Part shown: positions 26,402 through 34,397 of the stretch, piece by piece
How the letters are laid out: the number at the start of each line of letters is the position of its first letter
Position numbering within the stretch: position 1 is the first letter of the stretch
Assembly: GCF_047314965.1 (NCBI RefSeq)
Contig: NZ_JBLBVK010000058.1
Location: 288,032 to 352,031, forward strand
DNA: 64,000 nucleotides
DNA from: JAVJUV01 sp047314965
GTDB taxonomy: Bacteria > Pseudomonadota > Alphaproteobacteria > Rhodobacterales > Rhodobacteraceae
Direction of reading: 5' to 3'
Notes under the pieces: model-generated
Database searches by the model: none
What the model was told of the DNA's origin: nothing
What the model saw: only the letters and a program-made list of their open reading frames with translations
Translations under genes and position numbers: made by a program

Positions 26402-26589
26402 CTGTGATCTCCCGTTTGCACCCGACGCTTCGGATGGATTTGACTGATAGGAGATCCAATAAACAATAATTCACATGTTTTCTTTTCTCGGACTCCACAT
26501 AACTTGCCTGATTATCCAAATGTTCAGAAATTTGTTAAATACGCCTTTAGTCGTGCTATGCCCATTCAAACGAACTGGAAGAAGGGCCG

Positions 26590-27492
26590 ATGCAGGTGGA
26601 ACCTATTCAGGTGGCGCGCGAAATGGTTATTGCCGACTCGGCGGATGGTGTGACGCCGGTTGGACTGGGCGAAGCCGTCATCCTTCGGCGCGACCACCCC
26701 TCGGACATTGAGGGAACGCTTTATCGACCTTTGCTCTGCCTGATCCTGCAGGGTGCCAAGGAGGTTACATCGGGCTCGTTGTCGGTTCATTGCCCTGCCG
26801 GGAACGCAATTGTGGTGAGCCATGACCTGCCGGTTCTGTCACGCATCACCCAAGCGTCACCGGATGAGCCCTATGTCGCTGTCGTGCTGCCCATCGATCT
26901 TGGTCTCCTCCGAAGTTTTTTCGATCACATGCCCGACTTCGCGGACGGAGATGAAGACGCAGGAGCGCTCTTGTCTTACAAGGCGGAACCGGCCTTGCTG
27001 GATGCCGCGGCACGCCTCCTCGCGCTGTCCCGCGATGCCGGCGCCGCGCCGCTTCTGGGCCCGATCCTTCTTCGGGAGATACACGCGCGGCTGCTTCTTT
27101 CTACGCAAGGCGCCATCCTTAGGCGGTTCTTGCGCCGCGACGATCCTTCGAACCACGTATCTCGGGCGATTGCTTCTATTCGATCTTCCATCGACGCGCC
27201 GCTATCGGTATCTGCGTTGGCCGAACATGCCGGTATGAGCAAGTCGTCCTTCCACGCGCATTTCAAAGCGGTCACGGGGTTGACCCCGGGGCAATACCAG
27301 AAGGACATCCGATTGCTGGAGGCGCGGCGACTTGTCTTGGAGGGTAAGAAGGCCATCTCCTCGATCGCATTCGATGTCGGCTACGAAAGCCCGGCGCATT
27401 TCAGCCGGGACTACTCGCAAAAGTTCGGACATTCGCCGCGCGAAGATCGCAACAGAGAGCATCGCATCTTGGGTGTGGTCGAGACCGCATGA
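26590..27492 (+). CDS. AraC-family transcriptional regulator
   Basis: The protein is 300 residues. The N-terminal ligand domain (PF06719 type) contains YRPLLCLILQGAKEV and GNAIVVSHDLPVLSRI. The C-terminal AraC domain has two helix-turn-helix motifs, LSVSALAEHAGMSKSSFHAH and ISSIAFDVGYESPAHFSRDY, near residues 200 and 255. The ATG at 26590 follows GAAGAAGGG. It is divergent from the aldo/keto reductase and likely activates it in response to a toxic aldehyde or similar. The gap between them is AT-rich. Confidence 0.9.
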   Translation: MQVEPIQVAREMVIADSADGVTPVGLGEAVILRRDHPSDIEGTLYRPLLCLILQGAKEVTSGSLSVHCPAGNAIVVSHDLPVLSRITQASPDEPYVAVVLPIDLGLLRSFFDHMPDFADGDEDAGALLSYKAEPALLDAAARLLALSRDAGAAPLLGPILLREIHARLLLSTQGAILRRFLRRDDPSNHVSRAIASIRSSIDAPLSVSALAEHAGMSKSSFHAHFKAVTGLTPGQYQKDIRLLEARRLVLEGKKAISSIAFDVGYESPAHFSRDYSQKFGHSPREDRNREHRILGVVETA

Positions 27493-27683
27493 TCGTTTTT
27501 CCGACTTGAGGTCGGCGAGCCGGCGCATCTGCTTGTCCGAGAGGCCAACGGGGAGATGGAGTGGGCAAGGCGCCCGTCAGTTTGAGGAAAACCAACATTT
27601 CGCATGAGAAAATAAATGGTTACGATCTCCGTCGCCGCCTGCCGTCTTTCCCGATTGCCCCGTGAGAGAAGGGAGCAGCCGCC

Positions 27684-28010
27684 ATGTTCCTCGCAACAAC
27701 GCTTCTCAACGTTTTGCGCTCTACCGGTGCCCCTTGGCTTTCGATGCCGGCCTCAACGGCTTTCTCTGGTGATTGGACCGGAGTCCGCGACGGAGGCCAG
27801 CTTGGGTAGAAGGATCACGAAATCTACCTGGACGAGACTGTTGGCCCGAACCCGGCAGGCTGTGTCATGCGCGAAGGCTCCGGGGGAACCTGGGGTGATC
27901 ACGTTGGATATGACCGTGATCCCGGTGATTGGGTGATCGGTGCCCGTGCTGACGCGGACCCCTCGAACGTCGATATGGCAAGCGCAGTTGGTGGCCCCTA
28001 CATTCCTTAC
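27684..28010 (+). pseudogene. Broken outer-membrane beta-barrel (Omp25-like) gene
   Basis: From ATG 27684 a signal-peptide-like start (MFLATTLLNVL) leads to SGDWTGVRDGGQLG, then an in-frame TAG at 27807. The same frame goes on with GTWGDHVGYDRDPGDWVIGA and SNVDMASAVGG. This pattern of DWTG, GY-DF-like and DWVIGAE-like strands is typical of small Rhodobacterales porin-family barrels. The second half of the barrel is missing, and the frame runs into unrelated sequence before the transporter gene. I read it as a decayed, truncated gene. The remaining sequence between 27493 and 28102 holds nothing else I can support. Confidence 0.5.
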
Positions 28011-28102
28011 GGCAAAGAGAGCCATGCGGCCGAGACTGCGTTTCGGCGACGATGCGATTGTCCTATCGCTTCTGATCGGCTTTCCCTTGGTTGGACCGAG
28101 CC

Positions 28103-29890
28103 CTACAGTGGCCACACCACCAGGATTGCCGGCATGGCGACTGCGATAACCAGAATCTCCAGCGGCAGGCCCATGCGCCAGTAGTCTCCGAACTGATACC
28201 CGCCAGGGCCCAGAATGATCGTGTTGTTCTTGTGCCCGATCGGCGTGAGGAACGCGCAGGACGCCGCCACGGCAACGGCCATCAGCCAGGCGTCCGGGTT
28301 CGTTCCCGTCGACGCCGCCATCGTCAGCGCAATCGGGGCGGCGATCAGTGTGGTCGCCACGTTGTTCAGGAAATCCGACAGGGTCATCGTCACGACCATC
28401 AGCACAAGAAGCGACACCCACGCCGGGTATCCCTCTGTGATTGCGAGGATCTGGGATGCGATCAGTTCCGCACCGCCGGTCCTTTCAAAGGCGGCGGCCA
28501 GCGGTATGAGGCTTGCCAGCAGAACGATGACTTTCCACTCGATCGACTCGTAAACCTCGCGCCCCGACACCAGCCCGACGACCACGAAACCGATCACGGC
28601 GGCGGCCAGCGTGACCGGCAGCGACGCCCACCCAAGTACCGCCACACCGATGGCGGCCAGGAAGATGCCCACTGACAGCCCTGCCTTCGAACGCTGCACC
28701 ACCTGTGTCTCGCGGCCCTCGATCGGAAGGACACCCAGCCACGCTGTGGCGGCGGCCACGCGTTCGGGCGTGCCCAGCAGCAGCAGCACGTCACCCGGGC
28801 GGATGGTCAGAAGACGGACGCGGTCGCTGAACTGCTGACCGTTCCGGGAAACCCCGAGAAGCGTCACCGAATGCTGGTAGAGGAGGCGGAGGCTGCGCGC
28901 GGTGCGCCCCGCGATCCGCGAGTCCTCGGGGACGATGGCCTCGGTCAGGGTCAGGCTGCCCGAGGTCACGCCTCCGGCGTGCTGTTCGGCCCCCGCGAAC
29001 TCCAGTTCGGCCTGTCCCATGAAGGTTTCGATCGCCTTGGGCTCTCCCTCGACCACGATGAAGTCACCCGGCCGGATTTCGTTTCGCGCGGCGAAGCCCG
29101 GCAAGCGCTTGCCGCGCCTGACGAGGCCCAGGATATGCAGGTCGTGCTCGTCGGCCAGCGGATAGAGCGCGGCCACGGTCGTGCCTTCCTTCACGGCCTT
29201 GTCGCCGACCCGCAGCTCCGCGATGTATCGGCCTTTCGAAAACTCCTCCTCGTGCTCCAATGCACCCTTGCGGTCAGGGAGAAACCGCCAGCCGATCAGC
29301 GACACGAAGGCGATCCCGGCGATTGCGACAGCAAGGCCGACGGGAACGAAATCGAACATGCCGAATGACTCTCCCAGAGCGTCCTGACGGTACTCGGCGA
29401 TGACGATATTTGGTGGCGTGCCGATCAGCGTGATCATCCCGCCCAGAATCGTTGCGAAAGACAATGGCATCAGTGTCCGGCCCACGGCGCGCTTGGCCCG
29501 CGCCGCCGTCTCGACGTCAAGCGGCATCAGGATAGCCAGCGCCGCCACGTTGTTGATCACGGCCGAGATGCCCGCTCCGACCACGGCCATGACCGCTATA
29601 TGCAGGGGCAGGGGCCGGTCGGCGTTGAGAAGCCGTGCGGCCAGCTTCTCGATCGCGCCCGACGCGATCAGCCCCCGCGAGACGATCAGCACCAGCGCGA
29701 TGATCGCCACCGCCGAATGGCCGAACCCGGAAAAGACCTCCTCTTTCGGTATGGTGCCCAGTGCCGACGCCAGGACCAGCGCGCCAAAGGCCACGAGATC
29801 ATATCGGATCCGTCCCCAGATCAGCAGTGCGAACAGCACCGCGAAGATGGCGAAGATCAGGGTCTGGTCACTGGGCATCGCGTTCCCCAT
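28103..29890 (-). CDS. SLC13/DASS-family transporter with two RCK-C domains
   Basis: The protein is 595 residues. Hydrophobic N- and C-terminal halves make the inverted-repeat membrane domain. The conserved motifs are VINNVAALAILMPL and ITLIGTPPNIVIAEY in the first half, and DFLNNVATTLIAAPIAL and LTPIGHKNNTIILGPGG in the second. Between them, residues about 205-375 hold two TrkA-C/RCK-C regulatory domains (GDFIVVEGEPKAIETF and GDVLLLLGTPERVAAA). Related proteins move dicarboxylates or sulfate with sodium. The start may be ATG 29890 or ATG 29878; both have a plausible ribosome site. It lies downstream of nothing on its strand and has no obvious partner. Confidence 0.88.
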   Translation of the reverse strand: MGNAMPSDQTLIFAIFAVLFALLIWGRIRYDLVAFGALVLASALGTIPKEEVFSGFGHSAVAIIALVLIVSRGLIASGAIEKLAARLLNADRPLPLHIAVMAVVGAGISAVINNVAALAILMPLDVETAARAKRAVGRTLMPLSFATILGGMITLIGTPPNIVIAEYRQDALGESFGMFDFVPVGLAVAIAGIAFVSLIGWRFLPDRKGALEHEEEFSKGRYIAELRVGDKAVKEGTTVAALYPLADEHDLHILGLVRRGKRLPGFAARNEIRPGDFIVVEGEPKAIETFMGQAELEFAGAEQHAGGVTSGSLTLTEAIVPEDSRIAGRTARSLRLLYQHSVTLLGVSRNGQQFSDRVRLLTIRPGDVLLLLGTPERVAAATAWLGVLPIEGRETQVVQRSKAGLSVGIFLAAIGVAVLGWASLPVTLAAAVIGFVVVGLVSGREVYESIEWKVIVLLASLIPLAAAFERTGGAELIASQILAITEGYPAWVSLLVLMVVTMTLSDFLNNVATTLIAAPIALTMAASTGTNPDAWLMAVAVAASCAFLTPIGHKNNTIILGPGGYQFGDYWRMGLPLEILVIAVAMPAILVVWPL

Positions 29891-30043
29891 TTACCGGTTC
29901 ACCTTGGTTAGTCCGGATCACGGGTGAACGCAAAGAACCGAAGGGAGTTTCCTTGCACTTGGGCCGAGGGGACCTCTCTCGCCGCCATCTTGGATGTTCC
30001 TCAACGGACACGGCGTGGTGTTCGGCCTCGGGCACGGTCGGTA

Positions 30044-30991
30044 TCACCCTCGGCCTTCGACGGCGGCGTCCCAGTCTTCGCGAATTTCCAGCGCTGCGGA
30101 TTTGAGGTGCTCGAACATCAACTCCGCGGCGCGGCTCAGCGCCACTTCGGCCTTCTGGACGATCACATAGTCGGTGCGGATCGACGGCTCGATCAGCGGG
30201 TGCAGTTTGCGCCGTTCGCCGGGCAGGTCGGTATGGCAGATGGCGGCAGGCAGGATGGCGCACCATCCGCCGCTCGCGATCAGTTCCAGCGTGCCAAGCA
30301 TCGCATCCATGTCCATAACCTCGCCCGGTTCGACGCCGTGGCTGGTGAAATACTGCTCCAGCCCGCGCCGGCGGACATTGATGGAAGACGGAAGGATCAG
30401 GTTCAGACCATTGAGGTCTGCCGGCCGTACCGGGTCAAGGTGCCGATGTCCGGGCAAGGCGTCCGGAGATGCCGCCAGAACTTCACTGTCAGAGGCCAGG
30501 TAGGTTGCCTTGAGGCCGCTCAACAGGTCGCCGGCGGGAACCGCTGCCCAGTCCAGTTCTCCCATCGCCACCCGGCGCATGAGCGAAAAGGAGTATTCCT
30601 CGATCACCGAAACCTCGACATCCGGATAGGCGGTGCGAAACTGGCCCATCGCGCGGGGCAGAACCGCGCGCGTCAGGGTCGGAATGACACCAAGCCGGAT
30701 CGCGCCCGAGACGCTGCGGTCAAGCGAGTCTATCTTTTCTTCCAGTTCGAAGAGGGATTTCAGAACATGCCGCCCGCGCTCGTACACGATCTCGCCGGCG
30801 GGTGTCAGTTCCAGGGCACCCTTGCCGCGTTTCAGAAGCGGTCTGCCAAGAATCGTCTCCAGTTTCTTGACCTGCGTGGACATGCCCGACTGCGTCGCAT
30901 TCTCGCGATCCGCCGCCCGGCTGAAGGACTGCTCCTCATAGACGGCAAGCAGGGCCTGAAGGCTGCGTATGGTGATTTTGGGCGCTGGCAT
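30044..30991 (-). CDS. LysR-family transcriptional regulator
   Basis: The protein is 315 residues. The helix-turn-helix is in TIRSLQALLAVYEEQSFSRA and ENATQSGMSTQVKKLE, followed by the linker helix and effector domain (VIPTLTRAVLPRAMGQFRTA). It is divergent from the flavin reductase gene with a 111-base AT-rich gap, so it probably controls the reductase and CMD-like pair. It resembles the group of LysR regulators of aromatic catabolism, but the ligand is unreadable. Confidence 0.9.
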   Translation of the reverse strand: MPAPKITIRSLQALLAVYEEQSFSRAADRENATQSGMSTQVKKLETILGRPLLKRGKGALELTPAGEIVYERGRHVLKSLFELEEKIDSLDRSVSGAIRLGVIPTLTRAVLPRAMGQFRTAYPDVEVSVIEEYSFSLMRRVAMGELDWAAVPAGDLLSGLKATYLASDSEVLAASPDALPGHRHLDPVRPADLNGLNLILPSSINVRRRGLEQYFTSHGVEPGEVMDMDAMLGTLELIASGGWCAILPAAICHTDLPGERRKLHPLIEPSIRTDYVIVQKAEVALSRAAELMFEHLKSAALEIREDWDAAVEGRG

Positions 30992-31102
30992 GATCCGGCT
31001 TTACTATACGATTTTCGAATAAAGAAAATGCCAAATCATCATTTTGAAAGATGTTGATGCCGCACTATCTTCCGACTTGTCATCAAAATCAAAGGTTGTG
31101 AC

Positions 31103-31603
31103 ATGCTGGATGCCACTGAGGATTTCACGAAACGGCTGCGGAGCGCGTTCGGTTGCTTTGCGTCTGGCGTGACCGTCGTCACTCTGCGCGATACCGCAGG
31201 AACACCCACGGGGATCACCGTGAATTCATTCTCGTCCCTCAGCCTCGATCCTCCACTTCTCCTCTTCTCGGTCGGATCGCAGCAGGTAAGCTGCCGCTGG
31301 TTCGAAGCCGGCGCCCCCTTCACGGTCAACGTGCTGGCTGCGGATCAGGAGAAACTTGCCTGGCAGTTCGCCAAGCCGTTGAAAGACAAGTTCGAAGGCG
31401 TGGGTTGGCGGGAAGGCGTCAACGGCGCGCCCGTGATCGAAGGAACGCTTGCCAGCTTCCAGTGCCGCAAGTGGTCGATCATGGAGGGCGGAGACCACAA
31501 GATCGTCGTTGGCGAGATCGTTGATTTCGGTGCTACCGACGGTGACGCTCTCACCTTCTTCCGTGGCTCGATGCAGCAACTTCCGCACAGCAGCGCAGCT
31601 TGA
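31103..31603 (+). CDS. Flavin reductase (FMN, HpaC/two-component type)
   Basis: The protein is 166 residues of the flavin reductase-like domain (PF01613). FGCFASGVTVVTLRD opens the fold and PTGITVNSFSSLSLDPPLLL is the conserved flavin-binding block. FTVNVLAADQEKLAWQFA and GDHKIVVGEIVDFG complete it. It makes free reduced FMN for a partner monooxygenase. The only luciferase-type partner in the window is at 22176, 9 kb away; the CMD-like gene is coupled to it by a TTGA overlap. Control is probably by the divergent LysR gene. Confidence 0.9.
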   Translation: MLDATEDFTKRLRSAFGCFASGVTVVTLRDTAGTPTGITVNSFSSLSLDPPLLLFSVGSQQVSCRWFEAGAPFTVNVLAADQEKLAWQFAKPLKDKFEGVGWREGVNGAPVIEGTLASFQCRKWSIMEGGDHKIVVGEIVDFGATDGDALTFFRGSMQQLPHSSAA

Positions 31604-32184
31604 AGAAACCACGCTATCCGAAAATCGTCGAGGCCGCGCTGACCCCGCGTCAGCGCGAGGTCTATGACAGGATCGTGTCTGGTCCGCGGGGCGAGGTCCG
31701 CGGGCCGCTGCGGGTCTGGCTGCATTCGCCGGAACTGGCCGATCGGGCGCAGGCCCTTGGCGGCTTTGTCCGCTACGACACCCTGTTGCCTCCGCTTCTC
31801 TCCGAACTCGCGATCCTCGTCACGGCAAGGCTGTGGTCCTCGGGCTTCGAATGGGCGCACCATGCACCCATTGCCGAACGTGCAGGGCTGGATAGCGAGA
31901 TCATCGCGGCGATCGGGCAGGGGCTGACACCGGCCTTTGCCGATGCGGTTCAAAAAGCGGTGTTCGACGTGGCGGTGGAGCTTCACCGCGACCGCAAGTT
32001 GACGGACGCCACCCATGACGCCGCGCTTGAGGCGCTTGGACGACAAGGCCTCGTCGATCTTGTGGGGATCTGCGGCTACTACACGCTGATCTCGATGACG
32101 ATCAACGCATTTGAGGTGCCGGTCGACGAAGGCCCGTTGCTACCGCAGGTCGACGTTCCAGCCGAGCAGATGTTCAAAGAATAA
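31600..32184 (+). CDS. Carboxymuconolactone decarboxylase-like protein
   Basis: The protein is 194 residues from TTG 31600, overlapping the reductase stop. All-helical CMD-fold signs are LLPPLLSELAILVTARLWSS and FEWAHHAPIAERAGL at about residues 60-95. The CxxC of AhpD-type peroxidases is absent; instead the E-W-x-x-H pattern of the decarboxylase branch is present. Members decarboxylate or otherwise process lactone intermediates in protocatechuate-type pathways, but many are uncharacterised. With a flavin reductase it suggests a second aromatic-oxidation module. Confidence 0.8.
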   Translation: MKKPRYPKIVEAALTPRQREVYDRIVSGPRGEVRGPLRVWLHSPELADRAQALGGFVRYDTLLPPLLSELAILVTARLWSSGFEWAHHAPIAERAGLDSEIIAAIGQGLTPAFADAVQKAVFDVAVELHRDRKLTDATHDAALEALGRQGLVDLVGICGYYTLISMTINAFEVPVDEGPLLPQVDVPAEQMFKE

Positions 32185-32484
32185 TTGCGGTTTTTCGGGG
32201 TCAGGGAGTCGACTTGGCGAAAATCGACCGTTTGATCGGTGCCGCCAGGCGCACCTGCCGATGGAGCACTTTCTTCCGTTCCACCACAAATCCTATTGAA
32301 TAATAGTGTCCCGCTCTCGCCCGCCGGCCAGAGCGGTGCAGAGGCGTCGAATCCGGTGGGTCGAATGCCGGGCTGGCATGCTTGCGGGAGTTCCGTTTCG
32401 CGCAAATGCAGGGTGCTCCGCGTTCATGCCGGGTTGTGACCGTCCCGCGCTGGGGTTATTTCGATTCTGCAACGAGGGGAACCG
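32185..32484. other. Intergenic gap upstream of the ABC exporter
   Basis: The only structure I see is a hairpin with 7-bp arms, CCGCTCT (32311) and AGAGCGG (32330), without a U-run. No coding sequence is supported. A ribosome site, GAGGGGA, lies just before the exporter ATG. Confidence 0.4.
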
Positions 32485-34278
32485 ATGGCAGACAGCGCCG
32501 CGACATTGAACGAGGAACGCGCGAAATCGAAGAACGTGCGCGCATTAAGTGCGCTCTGGCCGTTTCTTGCGCCCTACAAGGCTTTGCTCGCCGCCGCGAT
32601 GCTGGCGCTGGTGACAACGGCGATGATCTCGCTCATCCTGCCCTTGGCGGTCCGCCGTGTGGTTGACGGGTTCGAAACCTCGGCCGAGTCGCTTCTCGAC
32701 AGCTATTTCACGGCGGCATTGGGTATCGCGCTCCTGCTCGCGCTGGGCACGGGGCTTCGCTATTATCTCGTCACCCGGCTGGGCGAGCGTGTCGTGGCCG
32801 ATATCCGCAAGGCCGTTTTTGATCGCATGATCGGGATGAGCCCGGCATTCTACGAAAAGATCATGACCGGTGAGGTCCTGAGCAGGATTACCACCGATAC
32901 GACTTTGATCCTTTCGGTCATCGGCTCGTCCATCTCCATAGCGCTCAGAAACTTCCTGATCCTGATCGGCGGGCTTACGCTCCTGTTCGTCACGTCGCCC
33001 AAGCTGGCGGGCCTCGTTCTCCTGATCGTGCCCTGCATCATTGTTCCGATCGTGGTGCTGGGCCGCCGTCTCAGGGTCCTGTCCAGGGAAAACCAGGACT
33101 GGATCGCGGCGTCTTCGGGCAACGCCTCCGAAGCGCTGCTCTCGGTGCAGGCCGTGCAGGCCTATACCCACGAAACTCCCAGCCGCGCTCGTTTCGCCGA
33201 CGTGACGGAACGTTCGTTCGATTCCGCGCGCAAGCGTATAGGAACGCGGGCGATCATGACGGTGATCGTCATCAGCCTTGTCTTCGCGGGGATCGTCGGT
33301 GTGCTTTGGATCGGCGCGCGCGACGTCCGTGCCGACGCGATGAGCGTGGGCGAACTGGTGCAATTCGTCATTTATGCCGTTCTCGTCGCGGGCGCCGTGG
33401 GCGCTCTCTCCGAGATCTGGGGCGAGCTTCAGCGCGCGGCGGGTGCGACCGAAAGGCTGGTCGAGTTGCTGACCGCGGAAGACAGCGTCAAGGACAAGGC
33501 CCAAACGGTTCCGGCTCCCGAGAGGGTTGCCGGTGCGGTCGCGTTCGAAAATGTCGTGTTCCACTATCCCGCACGGCCGGAAACGGCAGCTCTGAACGAC
33601 GTCTCCTTCACCCTGGAGCCCGGCGAGACCGTCGCGCTCGTCGGACCATCCGGGGCGGGCAAGACGACGGTTATCCAGCTTCTCCTTCGGTTCTACGACC
33701 CGGATGGCGGGCGCATTACCATCGACGGTCACGACCTGACCGATATGGCGCGGGCGGACTTCCGTCGTCACCTCGCGCTGGTGCCTCAGGACCCGGTGAT
33801 CTTCGCGGCCACGGCGCGCGAGAACATTCGCTTCGGCCGTCCCGACGCCGCGGACGCCGAGATCGAGGCGGCCGCCAAAGCGGCCGCGGCGCACGATTTC
33901 CTGGTTGCCCTGCCTCAGGGGTACGACACCTATGTCGGCGAGCGCGGCGTGATGCTCTCGGGCGGCCAGAAACAGCGCATCGCCATCGCCCGGGCGATCC
34001 TTCGCGATGCACCCATCCTGCTTCTTGACGAGGCGACATCCGCGCTGGATGCCGAAAGCGAGCGCGCGGTCCAGGAGGCTGTCGAAAAGCTGTCCCGTGA
34101 TCGCACGACCATCGTCGTTGCGCACCGTCTGGCGACCGTGAAGAAGGCCGACCGCATCCTTGTGTTCGAGAATGGCCGGATCGTCGCGAGCGGAACCCAT
34201 GACAGTCTCGTGGCGGACGGGGGCCTCTACGCGCGCCTTGCGCGGCTCCAGTTCACCGAAGGCATGGCGGCGGAATAG
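32485..34278 (+). CDS. ABC exporter, transmembrane and ATPase fused (MsbA-like, ABCB type)
   Basis: This 597-residue half-transporter has a six-helix membrane domain (residues about 25-310) including MTGEVLSRITTDTTLI, a typical coupling segment. The ATPase domain (about 345-590) has Walker A GPSGAGKTT, Q-loop LVPQDPVIFAA, signature LSGGQKQR, Walker B ILLLDEATSALD and H-loop VAHRL. It works as a homodimer in the inner membrane exporting a lipid, peptide or drug. Neighbouring genes do not identify the cargo. It stands alone in its transcript and precedes an acyl-CoA synthetase after 119 bases. Confidence 0.9.
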   Translation: MADSAATLNEERAKSKNVRALSALWPFLAPYKALLAAAMLALVTTAMISLILPLAVRRVVDGFETSAESLLDSYFTAALGIALLLALGTGLRYYLVTRLGERVVADIRKAVFDRMIGMSPAFYEKIMTGEVLSRITTDTTLILSVIGSSISIALRNFLILIGGLTLLFVTSPKLAGLVLLIVPCIIVPIVVLGRRLRVLSRENQDWIAASSGNASEALLSVQAVQAYTHETPSRARFADVTERSFDSARKRIGTRAIMTVIVISLVFAGIVGVLWIGARDVRADAMSVGELVQFVIYAVLVAGAVGALSEIWGELQRAAGATERLVELLTAEDSVKDKAQTVPAPERVAGAVAFENVVFHYPARPETAALNDVSFTLEPGETVALVGPSGAGKTTVIQLLLRFYDPDGGRITIDGHDLTDMARADFRRHLALVPQDPVIFAATARENIRFGRPDAADAEIEAAAKAAAAHDFLVALPQGYDTYVGERGVMLSGGQKQRIAIARAILRDAPILLLDEATSALDAESERAVQEAVEKLSRDRTTIVVAHRLATVKKADRILVFENGRIVASGTHDSLVADGGLYARLARLQFTEGMAAE

Positions 34279-34397
34279 CACACTGACGTTGCGTTTCTTC
34301 GTATTCGCCCGCTTGCGTCGCGGGTCTTTACCTTTACAGTTTTTGGAAGGGTGTGCAGGCGCCTCGGGGAGCAGGTGGTCGGGGAGGACCAAACCGA

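Noticed and set aside
32545..34392. 615-codon open frame antisense to the ABC exporter
   Set aside because: Same composition bias; the exporter on the plus strand has all ATPase motifs.
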